DNA from: Saccoglossus kowalevskii
Lineage: Eukaryota > Hemichordata > Enteropneusta > Harrimaniidae
Length of the DNA stretch: 12,222 nucleotides
Assembly (NCBI RefSeq): GCF_000003605.2
Contig: NW_003130880.1
Coordinates: forward strand, 27,589-39,810
Direction of reading: 5' to 3'
Within the stretch, counting starts at the first letter, position 1; each line of letters begins with the position of its first letter. The notes beneath the pieces are model-generated. The model made no database searches, was not told where the DNA came from, and saw nothing but the letters and a program-made list of their open reading frames with translations. This document shows positions 1 to 7,220 of the stretch, piece after piece. The position numbers and the translations under genes are program-made.

Positions 1-208
1 TTAAATGGTGCTATGTAATGACTTGATAAAATGATAAAATAAATCACAAATTAAGAGTTATTAAAAGTCGTTACCAAGTGCAATAATGTTAACAGGGACT
101 GTGTCATTTTCAATGAATTGTTTTTAATGTCTATTATCTTAACATTATTTTTGTGTTAGCTCCTTTAATGTATTCACAGTTTGGATTTTAAAATTTATTA
201 TATTGTAG
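1..208 (+). other. TGFBRAP1: 3' end of a TGFBRAP1 intron
   Basis: AT-rich sequence with no coding signal that ends in the acceptor TTATATTGTAG just before the first recognisable exon. The preceding exon lies outside the window, so this is inferred to be the end of an intron. No repeat or regulatory motif stands out in it. Confidence 0.7.
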
Positions 209-369
209 GGAGAGTTTTTGTTAAGTGGTCCAAATGCACTTGGTATGTTTGTTACTTGTGAAGGCATATCACAACGGCCACCATTACAATGGTCAAGTAG
301 CGTCATGGCAACAGGATTCACGTTCCCATATGTGTCTGCACTAGATGATGAATTTATCACAGTTCATAG
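209..369 (+). CDS. TGFBRAP1: TGFBRAP1 exon A (C-terminal half of the CNH domain)
   Basis: An internal exon of 161 bp opens after acceptor TTGTAG and closes at donor AG|GTATAG. It is read from base 209 in phase 0 and leaves two bases (AG) for the next exon. It encodes 53 residues, including GEFLLSGPNALGMF and FPYVSALDDEFITVH. I recognise these as the late part of the citron-homology (CNH, beta-propeller-like) domain of TGFBRAP1. In animals TGFBRAP1 is the Vps3-type subunit of CORVET, which tethers Rab5-positive early endosomes; the human protein was also described as binding TGF-beta receptors and SMAD4. No internal stop or frameshift is present, so the exon looks functional. A frame opening at TTG 218 runs past the donor to 406, but those last residues are intron read-through. 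The family assignment is from memory of the vertebrate protein; VPS39, the HOPS paralogue, fits less well. Confidence 0.93.
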
Positions 370-659
370 GTATAGTTTAGCAAGGTTATTTGTTATTCTT
401 CAGTAACGAAATGTATTGCATGTGATAATATTAAACACACATTTGCCTTATATAAAAACACTTTTAGATTAGCCTCTCAGTGAGGATTAGTTGTTTCTTC
501 TGTAATTCTTCTTACTTAGGGGATTTGAAGCATTGTGACATATACATATGGTTAATGTTACTACATTGTAATTGTAGTGCAAAACATGTTCTATTAGGAG
601 AAAACAGATAGTTAACACTTCGACTAAAGGTCAACTCTGCTTTGATAGAAAACAACAAA

Positions 660-747
660 ATCTTTGTTGCCCGTAACTGGGACGTTCGGTTAACTGTTAA
701 TTAAAGTTTGCGTTCAACAAAAACAAAAATGTATGTTGCCCGTGACT
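660..747 (+). repeat. Copies of a GTTGCCCGTAACT motif, shared with 1623-1649
   Basis: The 27 bases starting ATCTTTGTTGCCCGTAACTG at 660 recur at 1623 with only two differences (C to T, G to A). The core GTTGCCCGTRACT is also present at 735-747. The 1623 copy lies inside the TIR-bounded element 1042-1674, so 660-750 is probably a fragment of a related element. It has no coding potential. Confidence 0.6.
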
Positions 748-892
748 CCAAGTTGAACTTTGAGTTACAATTTAGACATGGTTTCGCAAAAGTTGGAGTT
801 TGTTCTTTGACCATTGATCTGCTTAATGTATAAATAAAAAAAAATACTGTGTGACAATTTGAAATACAGTACTGAATTACCCTGGCATGTCT

Positions 893-1020
893 TGAACACA
901 TTGCAGGACGTGTTAAACACATACTGTATTACATCTTGAACACAGTCTGCTTGAGATGTTGAACACTGCGCAACATTTTGAACATACTGCATATGACACA
1001 CACAATGCATTATGACTTGA
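893..1020 (+). repeat. Degenerate ~20-bp tandem repeat
   Basis: About five to six imperfect units of roughly 19-24 bp follow one another, each built around TTGAACACA followed by a TGC and an AT-rich tail. Unit starts are visible near 893, 914, 934, 958, 977 and 1016. Divergence between units is high, so the array is old. No function can be read from it. Confidence 0.55.
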
Positions 1021-1041
1021 ACTCCATCTAAGAATTTTTTG

Positions 1042-1674
1042 ACTCCCGTGTGTGTGTGTCTGTTCCACTGATATCTCAAGAACCATACTTTGATTTTTGA
1101 TGAAACTTTGTGCATAGATGCTCTGGGCCAATAATCAGATTTGATTAGGTTTCGGTAAAAATCCATGCATATTAATTATCTAATTTTACCTAGCATAATT
1201 AGTTAAATTTCAGCTTTTCGCCTGATAACTCAAGTAGTGATCATCATATTTCAATGAGACTTGCTACATAGATCCTTTAGGACTATGCAGAGACCTGATT
1301 AGTTTTAGGGTAAATAATTGTGGATATTAATTACCTAATTCGCATAATTAGTTAATTTTTTTCCATGAATGTTCCACTTTTAATGAAACTTCAATGAATC
1401 TAGGACTATGCAGCGACCCAATTAGTTGTTTGTAAATATTTATGCTTATTAATCACCTAATTAAAATACTTAACACTGATATCTCATCACATTTAAATAA
1501 AATTTGGTACATAAATGCTCTTGAACAATAAACAGGCCCGATTAATTTTGGTTTGAAATTTGTTCATATAAATTCTCTAATAGTAATTCATAGTTTTTTT
1601 GTTCTAATCACATTTCAATGAAATCTTTGTTGCCTGTAACTGGGACATTTCAATGAAACTCAGCACACGGGAGT
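1042..1674 (+). mobile_element. TIR-bounded non-autonomous element with diverged internal tandem units
   Basis: Perfect 11-bp inverted ends ACTCCCGTGTG (1042-1052) and CACACGGGAGT (1664-1674) enclose about 630 bp of AT-rich sequence. The interior is made of four diverged copies of one unit. A unit carries CCACTGATATCTCAAG, then TTTCAATGAAACTTTG, CATAGATGCTCTGG, a GATTAG block and CATATTAATTACCTAATT. Anchor positions near 1101, 1255, 1384 and 1497 give spacings of about 154, 129 and 113 bp. A (TG)n run follows the left end. No transposase frame is present, so it would be non-autonomous. I could not identify a clear target-site duplication. Related copies occur at about 7820-7905, 8785-8915, 9305-9480 and 10722-10950. 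Confidence 0.55.
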
Positions 1675-1712
1675 TCTTTTTAAGCTTTCTTTGATTATTT
1701 TTTATTATTTAG

Positions 1713-1845
1713 TATCTTAGATCAACAGCAAAAACAGACCATTCCATTCCAGGGAGGGAAGGTGATGAATAATTTTGAGGGGAGATTATTTGTTGCATCC
1801 AATAAAGAAGTCTATTCTTTAGTGCCTGTGCCAGTCGATAAACAG
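1713..1845 (+). CDS. TGFBRAP1: TGFBRAP1 exon B (end of the CNH domain)
   Basis: A 133-bp internal exon lies between acceptor TTATTTAG and donor CAG|GTAAGG. Its first base completes the serine codon begun by AG at the end of exon A, and it ends in phase 0. It encodes 44 further codons containing ILDQQQKQTIPFQGG, NNFEGRLFVAS and LVPVPVDKQ. These match the last strands of the TGFBRAP1 CNH domain, and the DQQQKQT segment is especially characteristic of this family. The frame is fully open with conservative differences from the vertebrate protein as I remember it. It joins to exon C, 2.4 kb away, without a phase conflict. This is the strongest single piece of evidence for the gene identity. Confidence 0.95.
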
Positions 1846-2126
1846 GTAAGGATTGTTTGTATAAGCAGATAAACAACTAAATGTACACCATATCCATCAA
1901 CAGATAATTTTCATCAATTGAATTGTCATATTAAATTGTAGATCATCACTGTGTGATAATGGAAAGTGGAAATTAGCTATTAAGAATCAAAATCATGTCT
2001 GCTTTCCAATAAATGAACAAAGTAATACTGTGATAATAATATATGACAGATACATGTGTGTGTTAATGTAGTTATTAAAAATAAATGAAAAAAAAAGAAT
2101 TGTACAATGACTTTTTTAAAGTGCCT

Positions 2127-2148
2127 GTGAAATAGCTGCTATTTTCAC
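2127..2148. repeat. Hairpin just inside the left end of the TIR element
   Basis: GTGAAATAGC is followed after one base by GCTATTTTCAC, which can fold into a 10-bp stem with a single extra T. It overlaps the inner part of the terminal repeat. Similar subterminal palindromes are common in MITE-like elements. Confidence 0.5.
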
Positions 2149-2430
2149 GCCTAAAATTATCCATTGATACATAAATATTATTATTTTTTTATGTTTCTAA
2201 GCATGAATTATTTTTTTAAGTGAAAAAATGTGTTTTAAACTCAATCTACGGCAACTTTATTTTTTGTGTATATATATTTTAAAACGAGGCTCCTCATTAG
2301 CTTCTTATTTGCATACAGAAATTCCCCTTGTGACGTTAGTAGGGGAAGTCGCATGGCAGCTTGCATTGCCAATACGTGTAAATAAGGCAAATTTCTTCTG
2401 CAGTTTTCTCGTCTTTGACTAAATTTTCAC

Positions 2431-2757
2431 TTATGTACTTCGTCGAGGGGGAATGGACCATAATGAACACATAGTATCAATTTTTGTTGCATGGGGTTGA
2501 GTTAGATGCGAAATGTGCTCGTTCTGGTGTAGCTGGTCACCGTGATCGTCAGCGGCGCACGTTTGTACACTGTCGCTGGACAAAATAGAATTTGACGTGG
2601 GAATTATCTCGTTATTTAGGAGGTTACTAGGCACGTCACTACACTGTTTTATTTCATCGATCGTCTGAGTAAAACTTTCACAATTAAAATAAAAGAGAAC
2701 ATATTTTGACATTCTAAACATTAGACCATAGTGATCACTATAAAATAATTTAATCAC
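2431..2757 (-). CDS. Orphan frame in the TIR element, 108 codons, function unknown
   Basis: I do not recognise this protein. The frame runs from ATG 2757 to the stop at 2431. It is preceded on the same strand by a splice-acceptor-like TTATTTTATAG, so it could be the last exon of an element-encoded protein rather than a complete gene. It starts with aromatic and basic residues (SDHYGLMF, SKYVLFYF). Its middle is polar and acidic (TIDEIKQ, SDSVQTCAADDHGDQ), and it ends IPPRRST. No zinc-finger, DDE or helix-turn-helix pattern is obvious. It lies in the CpG-rich part of the element. It may equally be a chance frame; the length is only modestly unusual for this composition. Confidence 0.25.
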   Translation of the reverse strand: MIKLFYSDHYGLMFRMSKYVLFYFNCESFTQTIDEIKQCSDVPSNLLNNEIIPTSNSILSSDSVQTCAADDHGDQLHQNEHISHLTQPHATKIDTMCSLWSIPPRRST

Positions 2758-3976
2758 AGTTACTAAATAAATGACAGCCGCGTGGAAATAAATTGAAATT
2801 TTGTTGAAATAGGTGAACGCGTCGGGTCACAAAGAGGACAAGTGCGTTAAAAGCGGCGTTTAATTGGATAACAAAAATAATCAAGATCGACACACATACA
2901 GATGAATTCAGAGTGGATTCGAGTTAGCGTGATCCATGGCGTGATTGTCATAATTATAACATCATATTAAAACTTTATTTGGTGGAACAGCATTGACCAA
3001 GCCCGGATTCTTATTTCAGAAATTATTACGCAGATCAAGCTGCAAGCATGGAGGTAAAAAAAGAACAGAGGTGTGAATTCGACATTCAACACAAACCACC
3101 AAACAATTCAGAAACTTTTAGCCTTCGAAAATGAAAACAATTAGCAGTGTGTAAGGGCTGTGTAATTTCTTGTTTGTCCGACGCTTTGTTTTCGTGTCAC
3201 TGTCAAAATTATTACTACCTTTTACTAAGCGGTCTCTATAAAACGATAATCACGATCGCAAAAAAGTCAACTCATTTGAAACACTTGCCGGACGTCTCTC
3301 TCTCTTCTGAAATTCGCCTCGGTGATCATGGTCCGGAATCTATTTCTTTCAAAAGTGTTGCACAAGGTTTATGTTGTCGACATTTCTCTTTAAACCTAGT
3401 TGTTTTTATCATGGACGAGGACAGTTTTTCCAAAAAATGAATCTGAGGTTAAGTGGCTTTCGTCCACTGATGTCGCACCTTCGAATCGATTAGAAACGTG
3501 TGAATACTTACACTATGACAATACGTTTCACTGCAACTGCCCACAACACAACATCTAAAAACCTGCTCTCTCTCCAAAAAAAAAGAAAATAGACAAAAAA
3601 AGAAGAAAAAAAAACGCCGACTGAAAAATGTTTATCGTTTAAAAGTATACTGAATGACCAGTGTTATTACGGCTCAGGGGTATGACTTCCTCTCACATTT
3701 TGGCATTTGGTGGCGCACTTTCGGCGAGAGTCGGAAATCCGGAAACAGTCGACCATTTCAGGATAGGTGGGCGTGGCTACAACACGGGAAATATCTCAAA
3801 TTCACTTGGATACGAGTAATCATTTTCAGCAAAAAAATCTATAACTGCCCATTTCAGTGCGATACAGATCTAAAATGGGAAACGTGAGGGTGGGCATTGC
3901 ACAGGCACTTTAAGGCATTGATGCAGGTTTGGTTTTAGTCTGTTCATTCATCAACAATTACATTTTTTCGACTGCG

Positions 3977-4212
3977 TCTTGAAAACTGCCGGCTTTGATA
4001 CTTGGTATGTATATATCTTTGGTACATGTAGACCTCTGTCAGATTTGTTCATTTCTTGGCGATATCTCCAATTCTCTATTTTTGGCGAATATTTTGTAAT
4101 TTTTTGTAAAAAATGCTATTTTTTAATTTATTCTTGAAAACTATCCGTTCTATTGCTTTGATACTTGGTATGTAGGTACCTTGGATGGACCACTGTTAGT
4201 TTTGTTCATTTT
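3977..4212 (+). repeat. Two-copy direct repeat, ~155-bp period
   Basis: TCTTGAAAACT followed by CTTTGATACTTGGTATGTA, a TACCTT/TATCTTTGG block, GACC and TTTGTTCATTT occurs at 3977-4053 and again at 4132-4212. The second copy carries a small insertion. The 78 bases between the shared blocks are AT-rich. It is probably a remnant of a dispersed repeat with internal tandem structure, and it begins about 65 bp to the right of the TIR element. Confidence 0.65.
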
Positions 4213-4291
4213 GTATAACATGCAACAGTTGCAAATACATACATACCATACCATTGCAAATAACACATATACATATTTACTTCATTTTCAG

Positions 4292-4387
4292 ATACAAGCC
4301 TTGCTGCATGACAAGCGTGTTGATGAGGCACTTGCTCTTGCCAAGAATGCAAAACGAGCAGGGTTGAGTAAAGATAAATTCCTAAAG
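4292..4387 (+). CDS. TGFBRAP1: TGFBRAP1 exon C (start of the region after the CNH domain)
   Basis: A 96-bp exon of exactly 32 codons lies between acceptor TTCATTTTCAG and donor AAG|GTATGA, in phase 0 at both ends. It encodes IQALLHDKRVDEALALAK, then NAKRAGLSKDKFLK. This is the first helical repeat following the CNH domain in the Vps39/TRAP1 family. The LL..RRVEEALxLAK-like pattern is what I recall from vertebrate TGFBRAP1. The longer open frame from 4181 is upstream intron and is not part of the protein. No stop or frameshift is present. Confidence 0.93.
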
Positions 4388-4991
4388 GTATGAACCATCT
4401 AAACTCCATGGTCACAGTCTGCTAGCGTACAAGTGATAATAAAATAAATTTGATATTTACTACAAGGGGCTGCCATCTTTAATACGGCATAAATAAGGGA
4501 CAAATTGAGAAACATGTTTTTTAGATTCTTACAAATCAGGGAAAACATACCACACTTTCACAGTCAAATGTTTCATTGAAGTAATATTAAACCAAACAAA
4601 ATTTGGACGAATTCGTCTTTTTTTGTGTGGAAAAATATTTTGCATACAAACACTAAATATCATGAAGAACACTTTCTCTGGGTATTTGAAACCAAAATTG
4701 TCATCTAACTGTAAGGCCATTGCTGATTGACAGCTGAGTTGGATTGATGTTCTAGCATAATCCACATACTTGGATATTTCTTGGTGGAAAATGAATATTA
4801 AACAGCTGATTTGCATAATAATTAGCCAATTTGTAAATGTTCTACAGGTATCTCTAGAATCACTCATCACATTCAAACTTTACAAACAAAACATCAGAAT
4901 AAATTCCGTACATACAGACATCTAAAAACAATGTGGGAATAGGAATAGAAATAGAAAATGTTAGTTTTGTTAATTAACGAAATGAAAATGA

Positions 4992-5207
4992 AGCACTTCC
5001 TTCTTAAATGCACCTTTTATAAAAAAAGATAGAAATGAACTTCTCAAAAATTTGCTGCTACCTCCCAAACTTTCTTACAAAGAAAAAATAGTTGCAATAC
5101 TGAACAATGGTAGTACAAAATTGGTTCCTCAAAATGCTAAGTATATATATGATTGTTTTAAAATCCGAGAAAATAACTTGAAAAAAGTACTACAAGCTGT
5201 AATGTTT
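4992..5207 (+). other. Unassigned open stretch of 72 codons before the LTR
   Basis: A stop-to-stop open frame with no usable early ATG ends 10 bases inside the putative LTR. It reads as a lysine- and leucine-rich peptide with segments such as LLPPKLSYKEKIVAIL and YIYDCFKIRENNLKKVL. The composition looks more protein-like than neighbouring intron, but I do not recognise it. It may be a remnant of a gene or element into which the retrotransposon inserted, or chance. Confidence 0.2.
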
Positions 5208-5322
5208 TAAAGGTTCTATTTGAGTATGATTACGTCACTGCTCTAATTACCCAGAGTTCAATGCTAATAAACAGTAAGAGTGTTTCACCATTTTGAATCT
5301 TGAAACTTGTCAATATATTACA
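5198..5322 (+). repeat. Putative 5' LTR of the gypsy-type element (125 bp)
   Basis: The segment begins TGTAAT and ends ATTACA, the short inverted TG...CA ends expected of an LTR, and it directly precedes the primer-binding site. It contains a CRE-like ATTACGTCA near 5230 and AATAAA near 5266, plausible promoter and polyadenylation signals. At 125 bp it is short for the group. No second copy exists in the window to confirm its left edge. Confidence 0.5.
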
Positions 5323-5325
5323 TTT

Positions 5326-5339
5326 TGGTGACGAGAATG
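5326..5339 (+). other. Probable primer-binding site (tRNA-Ser-like)
   Basis: TGGTGACGAGAATG starts three bases after the LTR end. It resembles the complement of the 3' end of an animal serine tRNA (TGGCGACGAGGATG as remembered), with two differences. Position and sequence both fit a primer-binding site that has drifted. Confidence 0.5.
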
Positions 5340-5461
5340 TTCAATTCCTATGTGGATGAATGCCAAACAAGTGTTGAAGTTTTCTAGGAGAAAAAAGTGT
5401 GAATTTTCCCTAAGTTGAGAAGGATTGTGTTCGTAAATCCAAAACTTCCAATGTGTGCGAG

Positions 5462-5758
5462 ATGGCAGACGTTGGAGCATTCATCGATCGAGTTTAATGC
5501 CGAACGCTGTTAGTGCCAGCAAAGCCCAAAGACATTCAATTACACGTCATCGTACAAACACTAGAGCGATATTATAATCCAGCACCATTAAAAATTGCTG
5601 AGAGTTTTCATTTTGGAACTCAAAATCAGAAACCAGGCGAATCGATCAGTGACTATATTGTGTCATTGAAGAAACTGTCCATTCACTGCAATTACGGACA
5701 TTTCCTGAATCGAGCATTGAGAGACCTGTTTGTGTGTGGATTGAATAATTATGTGTAA
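5462..5758 (+). pseudogene. gag: gag remnant (capsid C-terminal part), internally deleted
   Basis: ATG 5462 opens a frame that meets TAA at 5495 after 11 codons. The same frame then continues to TAA 5759. The second part contains PAKPKDI, LERYYNPAP, FHFGTQNQKPGESISDYI, LSIHCNYG and LRDLFVCG, the pattern of the retrotransposon gag capsid domain. About 80-100 codons of the N-terminal capsid appear to be missing around 5495-5510, since the start is followed almost at once by mid-capsid sequence. The nucleocapsid zinc knuckle (CCHC) is absent, removed by a second deletion near 5760. Gag would assemble particles around the element RNA; this copy could not. Confidence 0.88.
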
Positions 5759-5765
5759 GAGCATG

Positions 5766-5990
5766 TACAAAGAGAAATTTAGTAATATTCCACTTATTTT
5801 ATCAGATGTTAAGTTGAAAACATATACTGGTGAAATGCTTAAGGTGTGTGGAGAGATGAGATGAGATGTAATGTTCTGTACAAAGGTCATAAGTATATAT
5901 TGCCAATAATTGTAGCAAATTATGAAGGTAAACCTACTTTGTTAGGCAAAAACTGGTTGAACCATATAAAGCTTCAGTGGGCTGAGATAT
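5766..5990 (+). pseudogene. pol: Protease remnant (C-terminal half), frameshifted
   Basis: Two frames together show the tail of an aspartic protease. KLKTYTGEM lies at about 5814-5837, then LPIIVANYEGKPTLLGKNWL follows in the other frame. The catalytic DSG/DTG segment is missing, lost in the deletion that joins gag to this part. The frame switch falls at three tandem AGATG units (5854-5868), so slippage of this 5-bp motif probably caused it, and TGA at 5862 ends the first frame. The residual LLG..WL motif identifies the family's protease end just before reverse transcriptase. Confidence 0.8.
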
Positions 5991-6857
5991 TTAGTGTCAC
6001 TAAATTGGAATCTTCCAGTGCCAAAATTCAACTTGATGAGCTGTTACCAAGACATAGCAAGCTATTTAAAGAGGGCTATGAGGGTATGAAAGGGTTTGAA
6101 GCCCACATAACTATGCAAGATAGTGTGAAACCTGTAAACAAAAACCACATCAAGTCCTGTTTGCTTTGAAAAATGTAGTTGAAAAAGAGTTGGACAAACT
6201 GGAGCGATACGGTGTGATTGTGAAAACGAAGAGATCAAATTGGGTAAGTCCAATAGTGGTTGTACCAAAATCTAATAAGTCTGTGAGAATTTGTGGTGAC
6301 TATAAGGTGACCATCAACCAAGCTGTAGAGGATGAACAGTATCCACTTCCTACTACTCAGGACTTGTATGCAGCGCTAGCTAGATCTAAATTTTTTACTA
6401 AACTTGTCTTGTCACATGCATATGCACAACTCAGTGTTGATAAAGAGAGTCAAGAGTATTTGACAATTAACACGCATAAAGGACTGTATTCTTATACCAA
6501 GTTGCCTTCTGGGGTCAAATCTACTCCTAAAATTTTCCGAGCTAAAATGGATCAGATGCTACAAGGGGATAAAGAAATGAGTGTGTAAACAAGATGACGC
6601 TCCCATTGGTGGTGATAACTGGCAGGAGAATCCTAGTTGATGTTTTCGAGAGATTTCGCAAACAATGTTCACTTGAAACTACAAAAGTGTGAATTTCTGA
6701 AACCTGAAGTGATCTACTTAGAATTGAAAGTAAATGCTGATGGTTTGCATCCTGGGAGTGAGAAAATTGATGCTATAAAACAAGTACCTGTTTCACTCAA
6801 TGTTAGTGAGTTGAGATCATTTTTGAGTATGATCCAATATTATCACTCATTTCAGCA
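5991..6857 (+). pseudogene. pol: Reverse transcriptase remnant, catalytically dead
   Basis: The RT domain is spread over at least three frames. The N-terminal part (LLPRHSKLF) runs to a stop at 6167-6169. A second frame, 6166-6588, carries LDKLERYGVI, WVSPIVVVPK, RICGDYKVTIN, LSHAYAQLSV and LPSGVKSTPKIF, that is RT motifs 1, 2, A and B. In motif A the codon at 6406-6408 is GTC (Val) where the family has its first catalytic Asp. The YxDD region survives only as KQDD, with the two Asp codons at 6593-6598 in a shifted frame. The thumb follows from 6637 (LKLQKCEFLKPEV, VSELRSFLSM). The frame changes and the missing motif A aspartate mean no activity. Confidence 0.92.
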
Positions 6858-7220
6858 ATTCCCACCCTTGCAGCAGCATGTATGCAGAGATGGGGGTTAA
6901 TACTTTCAGTATATGACTATGAAATTCAATATAGAAGATCTGAAGATCATGCTAACTGCGATGCACTTTCCAGGTTGCCACATGGAGACTCCAGAGAGGG
7001 TAGTCAGAGTGCGATATATCAAGCGAGTGCCATCAATGATGATTTCCCAATAACAGCAAAGGACATTGGGAAAGCTACAAATGTTGATCCAGTACTTAGT
7101 AAAGTATTTCATTTTGTTATGTCAGGGTGGCCAAAGAGTTGTAGTGACGAGACTCTTAAACCATATCATAATACATGTAGAAGACTTGAGTTGTCTTGTG
7201 AGCAAAATTGTGTTCTTTGA
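6858..7220 (+). pseudogene. pol: RNase H C-terminal tail and RT-integrase connection
   Basis: The stretch begins with MQRWGLILSVYDYEIQYR and SEDHANCDALSRLP, the end of the RNase H domain of Ty3/gypsy polymerases. It then continues into a poorly conserved connection towards integrase. The RNase H core with its catalytic acids is missing. The sequence passes from the RT thumb (MIQYYHSF) to the RNase H end within a few codons near 6845-6858, a deletion I estimate at 150-200 codons, with a frame change. The frame ends at TGA 7218-7220, after which homology continues in the same frame. Confidence 0.85.

Larger units (their letters stand above)
370..1712 (+). other. TGFBRAP1: Intron between exons A and B, repeat-filled
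   Basis: The intron is 1,343 bp, starting GTATAG and ending TTATTTAG before base 1713. A second AG at 1719-1720 would drop codons and break the frame, so the first AG is preferred. Positions 370-650 are AT-rich with nothing recognisable. From about 660 it is dominated by repeats that are listed separately. Minus-strand open frames across 701-1166 lie inside these repeats and show no protein signature. Confidence 0.85.
2120..3909. mobile_element. Unclassified DNA-transposon-like element with inverted ends and TTAA flanks
   Basis: AGTGCCTGTG (2120-2129) is matched by CACAGGCACT (3900-3909), and TTAA borders both ends (2116-2119 and 3910-3913). Weaker similarity continues inward: both ends show a TCACG block and an AAAAT/ATTTT stretch within about 45 bp. 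The interior from about 2430 to 3900 is rich in CpG, with about two dozen counted by eye in 2431-2960, while the flanking intron has almost none. This suggests either a fairly recent insertion or an unmethylated segment. One minus-strand frame of 108 codons is present. An A-rich run lies at about 3575-3614. I see no recognisable transposase, so the superfamily is unknown. TTAA targets are known for piggyBac, but these ends lack the usual CCC start of that group. The flanking TTAA could partly be chance in AT-rich DNA. Confidence 0.65.
1846..4291 (+). other. TGFBRAP1: Intron between exons B and C, hosting a 1.8-kb TIR element
   Basis: The 2,446-bp intron starts GTAAGG and ends TTCATTTTCAG. Positions 1846-2115 and 3914-3976 are AT-rich with no feature I can name. 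The remainder is the TIR element 2120-3909 and the tandem pair 3977-4212. Confidence 0.85.

Noticed and set aside
765-1166. 133-codon minus-strand frame and overlapping minus frames
   Set aside because: They cover the 20-bp tandem repeat and the TIR element, are low in complexity, rich in Cys/His/Gln from repeats, and match no family.
1713-1720. Alternative acceptor at 1719-1720 for exon B
   Set aside because: Using it breaks the reading frame with exon A and loses conserved residues; the AG at 1711-1712 keeps both.
3147-3440. 97-codon plus-strand frame in the TIR element
   Set aside because: No recognisable motif; both strands here have short frames broken by stops, and the start context is arbitrary.
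2116-3913. Assignment of the TIR element to piggyBac because of TTAA
   Set aside because: The ends lack the typical CCC start and no piggyBac transposase is seen; TTAA is common in AT-rich DNA.
4529-4876. 115-codon minus-strand frame in the large intron
   Set aside because: AT-rich hydrophobic composition, no family resemblance, no splice or promoter context supporting a gene.
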